From positions 1-64,000 of the forward strand of contig NZ_JAAVLW010000002.1 of the NCBI RefSeq assembly GCF_013114835.1: 64,000 nucleotides of DNA. The letters run 5' to 3'. The notes below the pieces were generated by a model that was not told the origin of the DNA, did no database searches, and saw nothing but the letters and a program-made list of their open reading frames with translations. This stretch comes from Bradyrhizobium archetypum (GTDB taxonomy: Bacteria; Pseudomonadota; Alphaproteobacteria; Rhizobiales; Xanthobacteraceae). Of this stretch, positions 35,883 through 45,677 are shown in pieces (position 1 is the first letter of the stretch; each line of letters starts with the position of its first letter). Position numbers and translations under genes: made by a program.

Positions 35883-35927
35883 GCGCAAATTTGCATGATG
35901 CTAATGGCCCGATGCATAGCGGCCGTG

Positions 35928-35947
35928 CAAATGATTGCAATCATTTG
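35928..35947. promoter_or_regulatory. Perfect 20-base palindrome, candidate operator for the Ldh-aldolase-UxaA unit
   Basis: CAAATGATTGCAATCATTTG is a perfect palindrome in the 212-base gap between hpaR and the Ldh gene, 148 bases before that gene. Its size and symmetry suit a MarR, GntR or similar dimeric regulator. It differs from the palindrome at 35241-35252, so a different regulator may act here. Confidence 0.65.
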
Positions 35948-36094
35948 TCAAATGCGACTGAAGCGGTAGACACGCGCGCGATTTTTAGCTCAAAGTGCCA
36001 GCCAAGCCGGTCATGAAAACCGGCGTGGGAGTTTTGGGGTTCGCCGCTGATCAACCGGACCTCCCGACGCGAGGACAAGGGCTAAAATCCAGAT

Positions 36095-37180
36095 ATGGTC
36101 ATCATACAAGTCAACAATCTCATCGATTTCGTTGCCGAGGTTTTCTCGCATGCGGAATCCTCGCCCGAAGAAGCCAGAAGGATCGCGACCTATCTGACGA
36201 CCGCCAATCTCACTGGCCATGACAGCCACGGCGTGATCCGCGTGCCGGTCTATATCCGCTGGAAGAAGACCGGCAATGTCGTTCCCAACCAGACCCCCGA
36301 GATCATTGTCGATACGCCGTCGCTCGCGGTAGTCGATGGCAAGTTCGGCTACGGCCAGACCGTGACGCCGTTCGCGGTGCGGACCGGCATTGAGAAGTGC
36401 AAGAAGGCCGGGCTGTCGGCGATCGCGCTGCGCAATGCCGGGCATATCGGCCGCGTCGGCGACTGGGCCGAGATGGCCGCCGCCGAAGGGCTGGTGTCGG
36501 TTCACTTCGTCAACGCCGCGGGCTCGCTGTTGGTGGCGCCGTTCGGCGGCGTGCAGAAGCGGCTCTCGACTGCGCCCTATTGCGTCGGCATTCCGCGCCA
36601 GGAGCAGGATCCGATCGTGCTCGATTTTGCCACTTCCATTGTCGCCGAGGGCAAGGTGCTGGTGGCCAGCCGCGGCGGCAAGAAGCTGCCGCCCGGTGCG
36701 CTGGTTGACGCCGATGGCACGCTGAGCGAGGAGCCGTCCGTGCTCTACGGTCCCTACACACCGGACGGGCCGCGCGACCACACCAAGGGAACGGGCGCGA
36801 TCCGCGCCTTTGGTGAGCACAAGGGCTCGGGGCTCGCTTTCATCTGCGAACTGCTCGGCGGCGCGCTGACCGGCACCGGCGCAACTTCAGGCGGCCGTCA
36901 ATTCGCCAACGGCATGCTCTCCTTTTATGTCGATCCCAAGGTGATCGACACAAGCAATTTCTTCGATGACGAAGTCTCACGCTATACCGACTTTATCCGC
37001 CAGACCAAGCCGATTGCCGGCGTCGAGTCCGTGCTGGTGCCAGGCGATCCCGAGCGCAAGACGCGCGCCGAGCGGACGAAGAACGGCGTGCCACTGCCTG
37101 ACGATACCTGGGCCGCGATCGTGAACACCGCCCGCGAGGTCGGCGTCAGCGAGGCCGCGATCCAGCGCGCGACCAGCTAA
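36095..37180 (+). CDS. Ldh family oxidoreductase (malate/L-lactate dehydrogenase type 2)
   Basis: A 361-residue NAD(P)-dependent 2-hydroxy acid dehydrogenase of the type 2 malate/lactate family. LTGHDSHGVIRVPVYIRWKKTGNV holds the usual catalytic His, GRVGDWAEMAAAEGLVSVHFVNA and RRLSTAPYCVGIPRQ-type sequence follow, and EHKGSGLAFICELLGGALTGTG closes the cofactor region. It sits first in a plus-strand set with the aldolase (50 bases on) and UxaA dehydratase, suggesting reduction or oxidation of a sugar-acid intermediate. Substrate not resolved. Confidence 0.9.
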   Translation: MVIIQVNNLIDFVAEVFSHAESSPEEARRIATYLTTANLTGHDSHGVIRVPVYIRWKKTGNVVPNQTPEIIVDTPSLAVVDGKFGYGQTVTPFAVRTGIEKCKKAGLSAIALRNAGHIGRVGDWAEMAAAEGLVSVHFVNAAGSLLVAPFGGVQKRLSTAPYCVGIPRQEQDPIVLDFATSIVAEGKVLVASRGGKKLPPGALVDADGTLSEEPSVLYGPYTPDGPRDHTKGTGAIRAFGEHKGSGLAFICELLGGALTGTGATSGGRQFANGMLSFYVDPKVIDTSNFFDDEVSRYTDFIRQTKPIAGVESVLVPGDPERKTRAERTKNGVPLPDDTWAAIVNTAREVGVSEAAIQRATS

Positions 37181-37230
37181 TCCACTCCACGAATCCAGCA
37201 ATTGCAACGATCACAAAGGAAAAGCGATCA

Positions 37231-38010
37231 ATGACAACCAACAACGTCAAAAAAGCATGGGCCTCCGGCAAGGCCGTGGTGAACGCGTGGCTCGCGATCC
37301 CGTCCGGCTTTTCGGCCGAAGTGATCGCGCAATGCGGCTTCGACAGCGTCACCGTCGACATGCAGCACGGTGTGCAGGACTACCTCTCGATGGTCCAGTG
37401 CTTCCAGGCGATGAATGCCCATCCGGTGACGCCGATGGTCCGCGTGCCCTGGAACGAGCCCGGCATCATCGGCAAGGTGCTCGACGGCGGCGCCTATGGC
37501 GTGATCTGCCCGATGGTCAACACGCCGCAGGAAGCCAAGAACCTCGTCTCCTATGCCAAATATCCGCCGAAGGGCGTCCGATCCAACGGCCCGATCCGCG
37601 CCGGCATGTACGGCACCGCCGGCTCGTACCAGAAGACCGCGAATGACGAGATCGTGCTGCTGCCGATGATGGAGACCAGGACGGCGGTGGAGAACATGGA
37701 AGGGATCCTCGATGTCGAGGGTATCGACGGCGTCTATATCGGCCCCTCCGATCTTGGCTTCTCCTATGGCCTGGTGCCGAAGCTCGACCGCGACGAGCCG
37801 GAGATTTTGCAGATCTACGAGAAGATCGTGAAGGAGTGCGGCAAGCGCGGCCTCAATCCGGGCATCCACTGCTCCGGCGCCGAAGGCGCGGTGCGCGCGA
37901 TCAACATGGGCTTCAAACTGGTGACGCTGTCGAACGAGGTCGGCCTGATGTCCACCTACGCCAGGATGCAGGTCAACCAGACCCGCAAGGATTCAGCCGG
38001 CAAGGCGTAA
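37231..38010 (+). CDS. hpaI: HpcH/HpaI family aldolase
   Basis: A 259-residue class II pyruvate aldolase. VNAWLAIPSGFSAEVIAQCGFDSVTVDMQHG has the metal and catalytic region at the N-terminus; MVRVPWNEPGIIGKVLDGGAYGVICPMVNT and YIGPSDLGFSYG follow. Two jobs are possible: HpaI, cleaving 4-hydroxy-2-oxoheptanedioate to pyruvate and succinate semialdehyde, in keeping with hpaHFED nearby; or a GarL-like 2-keto-3-deoxyglucarate aldolase, in keeping with the downstream UxaA. I prefer HpaI for now because the hpa set otherwise lacks its aldolase. The gene symbol is therefore provisional. Confidence 0.85.
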   Translation: MTTNNVKKAWASGKAVVNAWLAIPSGFSAEVIAQCGFDSVTVDMQHGVQDYLSMVQCFQAMNAHPVTPMVRVPWNEPGIIGKVLDGGAYGVICPMVNTPQEAKNLVSYAKYPPKGVRSNGPIRAGMYGTAGSYQKTANDEIVLLPMMETRTAVENMEGILDVEGIDGVYIGPSDLGFSYGLVPKLDRDEPEILQIYEKIVKECGKRGLNPGIHCSGAEGAVRAINMGFKLVTLSNEVGLMSTYARMQVNQTRKDSAGKA

Positions 38011-38015
38011 GCAAC

Positions 38016-38101
38016 GCGAATAGCGAGTAGCGAATGGCGAATAGAGGATGGAGAGCGGCGTAACGGTATCTACTATTCGCTACTCGCCATTCGCTATTCG
38101 C
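38016..38101. repeat. Long inverted repeat of GCGAATA-like heptads
   Basis: Just after the aldolase stop, four tandem heptads (GCGAATA GCGAGTA GCGAATG GCGAATA-like) at 38016-38044 are mirrored by 38073-38101 with 25 of 29 bases matching in inverted orientation. The 28-base centre is not repeated. It can form a long hairpin between the aldolase and the UxaA genes. Confidence 0.8.
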
Positions 38102-38121
38102 TGATTTCAGGAGACTTCCCC

Positions 38122-39648
38122 ATGACCACCCCGGCCCCCGTTATCCGCCTACATCCCGACGACGGCGTGCTGATCGCGCGCGCGAGCCTGCCGCCGGGGA
38201 TGGTGGTGGCGGACGGCGTCACCACGACCGAGCGGATCCCGGCCGGCCACAAGGTCGCGATCAGGCCGATCGCCGTGGGCGAGCCGGTGCGCCGCTACGG
38301 CCAGATCATCGGCTTTGCCATCGCGCCGATTGCGCCGGGCCAGCATGTGCATACGCAGAATTGCGGCATGGGCGATTTCGCCAAGGACTATGCGTACGGG
38401 GTCGACGTCAAGCCAGTCCCGAACTTCGATCTGCCGGCAACCTTCGACGGCATCCGCCGCGCCGACGGCCGCGTGGCGACGCGCAACTATATCGGCATCC
38501 TCACCTCGGTGAATTGCAGCGCCCATGTCGCCGGCATCGTGGCCGACATGTTCAAGAAGAATCCGTTCACCGGCGATAATCCGCTGGCCGACTACCCGAA
38601 TGTCGACGGCGTGGTGGCGCTGACCCACAAGACCGGCTGCGGCATGACGCAGAACGAGCCGTTGGCGTTGTTGCGGCGGACGCTCGGCGGTTATGCGCGG
38701 CACGCGAATTTCTCCCATGTGATCGTGCTGGGGCTTGGCTGCGAGGTCAACCAGATCGGCGGGCTGATGGAGGAGCAGAAGCTTGCCGGGCGGCTCCGTG
38801 CAATGGACATCCAGGAAGTCGGCGGCACCCGCAAGACGGTGGAGGTCGGAATTGCCTTCGTGAAGGAGGCGCTGACGGATGCGAATAAAGTGAAGCGCGA
38901 GCCCGTGCCCGCGAGCGAATTGACGGTGGCCCTGCAATGCGGCGGCTCCGACGGCTACTCGGGCGTGTCGGCCAACCCGGCCTTGGGAGCGGCGAGCGAT
39001 CTGCTCGTGCGTCACGGCGGCACGGTGATTCTTTCCGAAACGCCGGAGACCTATGGCGCCGAGCATCTCCTGACCCGACGCGCGGTCAGCCGCGAGGTCG
39101 GCGAGAAGCTCGTCGGGCTGATGCGCTGGTGGGAGGAATACACCAGGCGCGAAGGCGCCGAGATGAACGCCAATCCGAGCCCCGGTAACAAGGCCGGCGG
39201 CCTCACGACGATCCTGGAGAAGTCGCTCGGCGCGATGGCTAAGGCCGGCAGCACCAACCTGGTCGACGTGCTCAATTACGCCGAGCCCATCACCAAGAAG
39301 GGTTTTGTCTTTATGGACACGCCCGGCTACGACCCGGTTGCGGCGACAGGCCAAGTCGCGGGCGGCGCCAACCTCGTCTGCTTCACCACGGGCCGCGGCA
39401 GCGTGTTCGGCTGCAAGCCTGCGCCGTCGATCAAGCTCGCCACCAACACGCCGATGTACAAGCGCATGGAAGATGACATGGACGTCAATTGCGGCACCAT
39501 CCTCGACGGCGAGGAGACCGTGCAGCAATGCGGCCAGCGCATCTTCGAGCTGATGCTGAAAACGGCGTCGGGCCAGCCGACGAAAAGCGAGAGTTTCGAC
39601 TTCGGCAGCGCTGAGTTCGCCCCGTGGGTGCTTGGGGCTACGATGTGA
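38122..39648 (+). CDS. UxaA family hydrolase (altronate/galactarate dehydratase)
   Basis: A 508-residue hexarate/altronate dehydratase of the UxaA/GarD family. The short N-terminal SAF domain (residues 1-90) is followed by the catalytic domain, with YIGILTSVNCSAHVAGIVAD, VVALTHKTGCGMTQ, LQCGGSDGYSGVSANPALG and TTGRGSVFGCKPAPSIKLATNT. It would dehydrate a sugar diacid or altronate to a 2-keto-3-deoxy acid. As the last gene of the set with an HpcH/HpaI aldolase and an Ldh dehydrogenase it fits hexarate breakdown, though the substrate is inferred. A hairpin-forming repeat lies directly upstream. Confidence 0.9.
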   Translation: MTTPAPVIRLHPDDGVLIARASLPPGMVVADGVTTTERIPAGHKVAIRPIAVGEPVRRYGQIIGFAIAPIAPGQHVHTQNCGMGDFAKDYAYGVDVKPVPNFDLPATFDGIRRADGRVATRNYIGILTSVNCSAHVAGIVADMFKKNPFTGDNPLADYPNVDGVVALTHKTGCGMTQNEPLALLRRTLGGYARHANFSHVIVLGLGCEVNQIGGLMEEQKLAGRLRAMDIQEVGGTRKTVEVGIAFVKEALTDANKVKREPVPASELTVALQCGGSDGYSGVSANPALGAASDLLVRHGGTVILSETPETYGAEHLLTRRAVSREVGEKLVGLMRWWEEYTRREGAEMNANPSPGNKAGGLTTILEKSLGAMAKAGSTNLVDVLNYAEPITKKGFVFMDTPGYDPVAATGQVAGGANLVCFTTGRGSVFGCKPAPSIKLATNTPMYKRMEDDMDVNCGTILDGEETVQQCGQRIFELMLKTASGQPTKSESFDFGSAEFAPWVLGATM

Positions 39649-39668
39649 GTGGAGGCACGCTGCCTTGA

Positions 39669-39754
39669 CGTCATTGCGAGCGCAACGAAGCAATCCATAG
39701 CGCCGCAAGCGGGACGATGGATTGCTTCGTCGCTATCGCTCCTCGCAATGACGG
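39669..39754. repeat. Intergenic palindromic repeat, type B, copy 2
   Basis: Outer ends CGTCATTGCGAG and CTCGCAATGACG, inner ends AAGCAATCCA and TGGATTGCTTCG. It lies between the UxaA gene and the transglutaminase cluster; the rest of the 211-base gap shows no gene. Confidence 0.85.
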
Positions 39755-39859
39755 GGAGGCGGCGTCGCCCTTACTTCAGGCACCCCGTGCCCGTTGTTAG
39801 TGCTTGATCCCACCCGGAACCGGTGTTCTGCTTAAAAAAGCCGCTGGAGTCTCCGGTCC

Positions 39860-42800
39860 GTGTCGATCTTCGTCGCACTGCATCACGTCACGCACTACAA
39901 ATACGACCGACCGATCGATCTCGGCCCGCAAACCGTGCGGCTGCGTCCGGCGCCGCATACGCGCACGCCCATCCTGAGCTATTCGCTTAAAGTCACGCCA
40001 TCAAACCATTTCGTAAACTGGCAGCAGGATCCGCAGGGCAATTGGCTCGCGCGCTTCGTGTTTCCGGAGAAGGCGAGCGAACTCAGAATCGAAGTCGACT
40101 TCACCGCGCAAATGACGGTGGTCAATCCCTTCGATTTCTTTGTCGAGCCTTACGCCAATTCCTTTCCGTTTCAGTATCCCGCCGATCTCCAGACCGAGCT
40201 GGCGCCCTATCTCGTCACTGCTGAGCAGGGGCCGCTGTTCGCAGCGTACTTGAAGGAGCTGCCGCGGGAGGCCGACAGTTCAGTCAATTTCCTGGTCGAA
40301 CTCAACGCGCAGCTTGCGAAGAAGGTCAAATATCTTATCCGGATGGAGCCGGGCATTCAGACGCCGGAGGAGACGCTGGCGCGCGGCTCCGGATCGTGCC
40401 GCGATTCCGCATGGCTGTTGATCCAGGCCCTGCGGCATCTCGGCCTCGCCGCGCGCTTTGCCTCCGGCTATCTCATCCAATTGCGCCCAGACATCGATCC
40501 GGTCGACGGCCCGCGCGAGGTCGAGAATGATTTCACCGATCTGCACGCCTGGGCCGAGGTCTATCTGCCCGGGGCAGGATGGATCGGGTTCGACGTCACC
40601 TCCGGCATGCTGACGGGCGAGGGGCACATTCCCGTCGCCGCCACGCCGCATTATCGCTCGGCGGCGCCGGTCTCCGGCAGCGCCGGCTTCGCCAATGTTG
40701 ATTTCGGCGTCGAGATGAGCGTGAAGCGCATCCGCGAAGCGCCGCGGATCACGCGACCGTTCTCCGACGAAGCCTGGGCGCGTCTCGATGCGCTCGGCGA
40801 TCAGGTCGACGCCGATCTGAGGCGTGATGACGTGCGCCTCACCATGGGCGGCGAGCCGACCTTCGTGTCCGTCGACGACCTGGAATCGCCGGAATGGAAC
40901 ATCGCCGCCATCGGCCCGACCAAGCAGGCGCTGGCGGATGAGCTGATCCGCAAACTGCGTGCGCGTTTTGCGCCGGGCGGGCTATTACATTATGGGCAGG
41001 GCAAATGGTATCCGGGCGAAAGCCTGCCGCGCTGGGCCTTCGGTCTCTATTGGCGCAAGGACGGCGTGCCGGTCTGGAAGAATGCCGACCTGATCGCCAA
41101 GATCGACAACCCGCGCAAAGCCGATGTCGCGGACGCCCGGCGCATGATGGAAGGTGTCGCGAAGCGGCTCGGCCTCGATAGTGATTATCTGATGCCGGCT
41201 TATGAAGACCCCGTGCACTGGCTGCAAAAGGAGGCCGCACTTCCTGTCAACGTCGACCCCAGCGATTCCAAGCTCGCCGATCCCGAAGAACGATCACGCA
41301 TGGCGCGGGTATTCGATCAGGGGCTCGACAAGCCGAGAGGGTTTGTGCTGCCGATCCAGCACGTGGACGCGGATAGCTCCGGCTGGATGAGCGAGCACTG
41401 GCGGCTTCGGCGCAGCCATTTGTTCCTGATCCCGGGCGACTCCCCGCTCGGGCTACGACTGCCGATGGCGTCGTTGCCGCACGTTCCGCCGGAAGAATAT
41501 CCTTACGTTGTCGAACAGGACCCGATGGAAGCGCGGCTGGAGCTTGCGGCCGAGGACGAGCAGCATGGAGCAGGGGGCGCGTCGAAGTTGGCGCACGAGC
41601 CGAAGGCAAAGCGCAAAGCCAAGCCGGTGCGCACGGCGGTGGCCGTCGAGATCCGCGATGGCGTGCTGTGCGTGTTCATGCCGCCGGTCGAGAAGGTCGA
41701 ACACTATCTCGAACTCGTCGCAGCAGTGGAGGCGACCGCCGAGGAGATGCAGACCGCGGTTCATGTCGAGGGCTATGGACCGCCTTATGATCCTCGCATC
41801 GAAATCATCAAGGTCACGCCCGATCCCGGCGTGATCGAGATCAACGTCCAGCCGGCGCAGAGCTGGCGCGAGGCGGTCGATATCACCTTTGGCCTTTATG
41901 AAGACGCCGCGAAAGTCCGCCTCGGCGCCAACCGCTTTCTGGTCGACGGCCGTCACACCGGCACCGGCGGCGGCAACCATGTCGTGGTCGGCGGCTCGAC
42001 GCCGCAGGATTCGCCGTTCCTGCGGCGTCCCGATCTGCTGAAGAGTCTCGTCCTGTACTGGCAGCGCCATCCATCGCTGTCCTATTTCTTCTCCGGCATG
42101 TTCATCGGCCCGACCAGCCAGGCGCCGCGCATCGACGAGGCGCGGCATGACGGGCTCTATGAACTCGAAATCGCGCTCGCGCATGTCCCGCCGCCGGATA
42201 TCGAGGCGCCGCTATGGCTGACCGACCGGCTGTTCCGGCATATCCTGGTCGACATCACCGGCAATACCCACCGCGCCGAAATCTGCATCGACAAGCTCTA
42301 TTCGCCCGATGGACCGACCGGCCGTCTCGGGCTGGTCGAATTCCGCGCGCTTGAAATGCCGCCGGACCCGCGGATGTCGCTGGCGCAGCAACTCCTGATC
42401 CGCGCGCTGATCGCAAAGCTCTGGCGCGAGCCGCAGCAGGGTAAATTCGTGCGCTGGGGCACCGCGCTGCACGACCGCTTCATGCTGCCGCATTTCCTCT
42501 GGGAGGATTTTCTAGGCGTGCTGGATGAGCTCAGGCTATCCGGTTACGAGTTCTCGCCGGAATGGTACCAGGCCCAGCTCGAATTCCGCTTTCCGGCGTT
42601 CGGTCGCGTCCACCATGGTGGCGTCGCGCTGGAACTGCGCCAGGCGCTGGAGCCCTGGCATGTGCTCGGCGAAGAAGGCTCGGCCGGCGGCACCGTGCGC
42701 TATGTCGATTCTTCCGTGGAACGATTGCAGGTCAAGGCGACCGGCTTTGTCGAGGGACGCCATGTCGTGACCTGCAACGGCCGGCGGCTGCCGATGACGC

Positions 42801-43138
42801 CGACCGGCCGTCCGGGCGAGGCGGTCGCGGCCGTCCGCTTCAAGGCGTGGCAGCCGGCCTCGGGGCTGCACCCGACCATTCCAGTCCATGCGCCCCTGAC
42901 ATTCGACCTGCTCGATACCTGGAACGGCCGCTCGCTCGGCGGCTGCGTCTACCACGTCGCCCATCCCGGCGGCCGCAACTATGACACCAAGCCGGTCAAT
43001 TCCTATGAGGCGGAGGCGCGGCGGCTGGCGCGGTTTCAGGATCACGGCCACACCCCGGGCCGAATTGACCCGCCGCCCGAGGAACGCACAATTGAATTCC
43101 CTTTGACGCTCGACTTGAGGACGCCGCTCCTGATCTAA
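39860..43138 (+). CDS. Transglutaminase-like / DUF2126 fusion protein
   Basis: A 1092-residue cytosolic protein (no signal or membrane segment). The N-terminal ~290 residues are a transglutaminase-like cysteine peptidase domain with an intact catalytic triad: Cys180 in [13 protein letters not shown], His229 in DLHAWAEVY and Asp245 in GFDVTSG. The rest is the large DUF2126 region, recognised by [36 protein letters not shown] and [22 protein letters not shown]. It starts with GTG and is followed 28 bases later by the ATP-grasp/alpha-E gene and a second transglutaminase. Comparative studies of amidoligases group these families into a predicted peptide-bond-forming and -cleaving system; the substrate is unknown. 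Confidence 0.9.
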   Translation: MSIFVALHHVTHYKYDRPIDLGPQTVRLRPAPHTRTPILSYSLKVTPSNHFVNWQQDPQGNWLARFVFPEKASELRIEVDFTAQMTVVNPFDFFVEPYANSFPFQYPADLQTELAPYLVTAEQGPLFAAYLKELPREADSSVNFLVELNAQLAKKVKYLIRMEPGIQTPEETLARGSGSCRDSAWLLIQALRHLGLAARFASGYLIQLRPDIDPVDGPREVENDFTDLHAWAEVYLPGAGWIGFDVTSGMLTGEGHIPVAATPHYRSAAPVSGSAGFANVDFGVEMSVKRIREAPRITRPFSDEAWARLDALGDQVDADLRRDDVRLTMGGEPTFVSVDDLESPEWNIAAIGPTKQALADELIRKLRARFAPGGLLHYGQGKWYPGESLPRWAFGLYWRKDGVPVWKNADLIAKIDNPRKADVADARRMMEGVAKRLGLDSDYLMPAYEDPVHWLQKEAALPVNVDPSDSKLADPEERSRMARVFDQGLDKPRGFVLPIQHVDADSSGWMSEHWRLRRSHLFLIPGDSPLGLRLPMASLPHVPPEEYPYVVEQDPMEARLELAAEDEQHGAGGASKLAHEPKAKRKAKPVRTAVAVEIRDGVLCVFMPPVEKVEHYLELVAAVEATAEEMQTAVHVEGYGPPYDPRIEIIKVTPDPGVIEINVQPAQSWREAVDITFGLYEDAAKVRLGANRFLVDGRHTGTGGGNHVVVGGSTPQDSPFLRRPDLLKSLVLYWQRHPSLSYFFSGMFIGPTSQAPRIDEARHDGLYELEIALAHVPPPDIEAPLWLTDRLFRHILVDITGNTHRAEICIDKLYSPDGPTGRLGLVEFRALEMPPDPRMSLAQQLLIRALIAKLWREPQQGKFVRWGTALHDRFMLPHFLWEDFLGVLDELRLSGYEFSPEWYQAQLEFRFPAFGRVHHGGVALELRQALEPWHVLGEEGSAGGTVRYVDSSVERLQVKATGFVEGRHVVTCNGRRLPMTPTGRPGEAVAAVRFKAWQPASGLHPTIPVHAPLTFDLLDTWNGRSLGGCVYHVAHPGGRNYDTKPVNSYEAEARRLARFQDHGHTPGRIDPPPEERTIEFPLTLDLRTPLLI

Positions 43139-43166
43139 TCGGAAGCGACGGTCTCGGGGAGTCGGA

Positions 43167-45677
43167 ATGTCAGGCCAAGGGAACAATCAGGAGAGCAGGG
43201 CCCGTCCGGGCCAGCGCCGGATGGCGCAATGGACCCGCGACTATGCGCGGCTGCCCGGCATTCCCGACGAATATATCGGATCTGATGGCGCGCCGCGGGC
43301 GGTTTGGGCCCGCTTCTTCGATGCTTTTGCGGCGCTTTCGCCGGTTGATATCGAGCGCCGCTTCGCCTCCGCCGACCGCCACCTGCGCGAAGCCGGCGTC
43401 ACCTATCGCGCGCCGGGCGAGACCGCCGACCGGCTGTGGCCGCTCAGCCATCTGCCGCTGATCATCGACGAAGCCGATTGGCAGCAGCTCACCGCGGGCA
43501 TCGCGCAACGCGCGCAATTGCTCGAAATGGTGCTGCGCGATCTCTATGGCGATGGCCGGCTGATCACCGAGGGTGCGGTACCGGCGGCCGCGATTGCCGG
43601 AAGCAACGAATATCTGCGGGCGGTCTGCGGCGTCAAACCGCCGGGCAACCGTTACCTGCATTTCTATGCGGCCGATGTCGGCCGTGGCCCCGACGGACGC
43701 TGGTGGGTGCTTAAGGACCGCACGCAGGCGCCATCGGGTGCCGGCTACGCCCTCGAAAATCGTCTGGTGCTGTCGCGTGCCTTTTCCAATCTCTACAAGT
43801 CGATGAACGTCGAACGCGTGGCGCCGTTCTTCGAAGCGTTCCGCGACTCGCTTCGCGCCAGCGCGGACCGGGACGAGCCGCGGATTGGACTACTGACGCC
43901 GGGCGCTTTCAGCGAAACCTATTTCGAGCACGCGACGCTCGCGCGCTATCTCGGTTTTCTTCTGGTCGAAGGCGACGACCTCGCCGTCAGCGGCGACCGC
44001 ATCCATATCCGCACCGTCGCCGGGTTGAAGCGGCTCGACGTGCTGCTGCGCCGGGTCGATTCCAACTTCCTCGATCCGCTCGAGCTCGATGCTTCCTCGC
44101 ATCTCGGCGTGCCCGGCCTGATCGACGTGCTGCGCAAGGGCGGCGTGGTGGTCGCCAACATGCCGGGCTCGGGCGTATTGGAGACGAGGGCGCTGCTCGG
44201 CTTCCTGCCGAGCCTGTGCCGGCGGTTGCTCGGCGAGAATTTGATCATGCCGCACATCGCGACCTGGTGGTGCGGGCAGAAATCGGCCCGCGAGGAAGTG
44301 TTGTCACGGCTGGAGGATTTCGTAATCGAGGGCGCCTACGGCCGCGGCGTTCCGGGCTTTTCCGACCATGGACCGGTAGTCGCCGGCGAGCTGCCGCCCG
44401 CAGAGCGCGACCGGCTGCGGCAGGCGATCACCGATCGCGGCATCGACTATGTCGGTCAGGAACTGGTGCGGCTGTCGACGACGCCGGTGTGGGAAGACGG
44501 GCGGCTCGCGCCGCGGCCGTTCGTGCTCAGGGTGTTTGCCGCGGCCACCCCGCAAGGCTGGACCATCCTGCCGGGCGGCTTCTGCCGGATCGCCTACCAA
44601 CCCGATGCCCGCGCGGTGTCGATGGGTGACGGCGCGCGGTCGGCGGATGTCTGGGTGGTCTCCGACGAAGCGGTAGCGTCGGCGACGCTGTTGCCGGGCG
44701 CGGATACCGTACGGATCAGGCGGATCGCCGGCGTGGTGCCGAGCCGCGCCGCGGACAATCTGTTCTGGCTTGGCCGCTATCTCGAGCGCGCCGAGGCGAC
44801 GCTGCGGCTGATCCGCGCGCTCGGCACCTCGACGCGCGATCCGGCTAGCGGCGCTGCCACGGCGCCCCATTCGGTCGAGCCCATCCAGCGCATTCTCGTG
44901 AGCTGGGGCGCCACCTCGCAAACGACGCGGACCAATCCGGCAAGGGTGATCGCCGAAGCGCTGCAGAGCGAGGAAAGGTTCGGGTCCGCGCTTTCGCTGG
45001 TGCGATCAGTGCAGCGGACCGCGAGCTCGTTGCGCGAGCGGCTTTCGCCGGATGCGTGGCAGATCATCACCGAGATGGTGGAGCGCCTCGCGCTGCAGGT
45101 CGACGATGACGACAGCATCGTCAGCGCCGCCGAACTGACGCTGCAGGAATTGGCGAGCCTCGCCGGCCTCGCGCAGGAGAATATGAACCGCGCCGCCGGC
45201 TGGCGCTTCCTCGACATGGGCCGCCGCGTTGAGCGCGCCATCAACACCACGCGATTCGCGCGGCAGTTCGCCTATGACGAAGCCGGCGAGGAAGACCTCG
45301 ACATGCTGCTGACGCTGGTGGATTGCCAGATCACTTATCGTTCGCGCTATCTGGTCGGACCCGCACTGGCGCCGGTGCGCGATCTTGCAGTGCTCGACCC
45401 CTACAATCCGCGCTCGGTTGCGTTTCAGGTGGCAGCGCTCAACGACCATATCGCCGCGCTGCCGAGCCTGAAGGAGCACGGCCTGATTGAGCGGCCGCAG
45501 CGGCTGGCTGTTGCATTGCAGGCGACGCTGACAACGGCGGAGGCCGCAGCGCTTGATGTCGCAACCCTGTTCTCACTCGAGCAGTCCCTGCTCGCGCTAG
45601 CCGACGCCATCGGCCTGCATTATTTCCCGCACGGACCGCATGCGAGCCGGCCGGAGAAGCTGACGGGCCTTGCGTGA
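43167..45677 (+). CDS. Circularly permuted ATP-grasp + alpha-E domain fusion protein
   Basis: An 836-residue protein combining, in one chain, the circularly permuted ATP-grasp domain (COG2308, residues about 1-515) and the all-helical alpha-E domain (COG2307, about 520-820). Landmarks are YLHFYAADVGRGPDGRWWVLKDRTQAPSGAGYALENR and NMPGSGVLETRALLGFLPSLCRRLLGE in the ATP-grasp part and SRAADNLFWLGRYLERAEATLR in the alpha-E part. Such ATP-grasp enzymes are predicted to ligate amino acids or peptides. In many genomes the two parts are separate genes. The stop codon overlaps the GTG of the next transglutaminase (GTGA). Confidence 0.92.
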   Translation: MSGQGNNQESRARPGQRRMAQWTRDYARLPGIPDEYIGSDGAPRAVWARFFDAFAALSPVDIERRFASADRHLREAGVTYRAPGETADRLWPLSHLPLIIDEADWQQLTAGIAQRAQLLEMVLRDLYGDGRLITEGAVPAAAIAGSNEYLRAVCGVKPPGNRYLHFYAADVGRGPDGRWWVLKDRTQAPSGAGYALENRLVLSRAFSNLYKSMNVERVAPFFEAFRDSLRASADRDEPRIGLLTPGAFSETYFEHATLARYLGFLLVEGDDLAVSGDRIHIRTVAGLKRLDVLLRRVDSNFLDPLELDASSHLGVPGLIDVLRKGGVVVANMPGSGVLETRALLGFLPSLCRRLLGENLIMPHIATWWCGQKSAREEVLSRLEDFVIEGAYGRGVPGFSDHGPVVAGELPPAERDRLRQAITDRGIDYVGQELVRLSTTPVWEDGRLAPRPFVLRVFAAATPQGWTILPGGFCRIAYQPDARAVSMGDGARSADVWVVSDEAVASATLLPGADTVRIRRIAGVVPSRAADNLFWLGRYLERAEATLRLIRALGTSTRDPASGAATAPHSVEPIQRILVSWGATSQTTRTNPARVIAEALQSEERFGSALSLVRSVQRTASSLRERLSPDAWQIITEMVERLALQVDDDDSIVSAAELTLQELASLAGLAQENMNRAAGWRFLDMGRRVERAINTTRFARQFAYDEAGEEDLDMLLTLVDCQITYRSRYLVGPALAPVRDLAVLDPYNPRSVAFQVAALNDHIAALPSLKEHGLIERPQRLAVALQATLTTAEAAALDVATLFSLEQSLLALADAIGLHYFPHGPHASRPEKLTGLA

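Noticed and set aside
38149..39708. 519-codon minus-strand open frame
   Set aside because: Antisense to the UxaA-family gene, which has clear family motifs.
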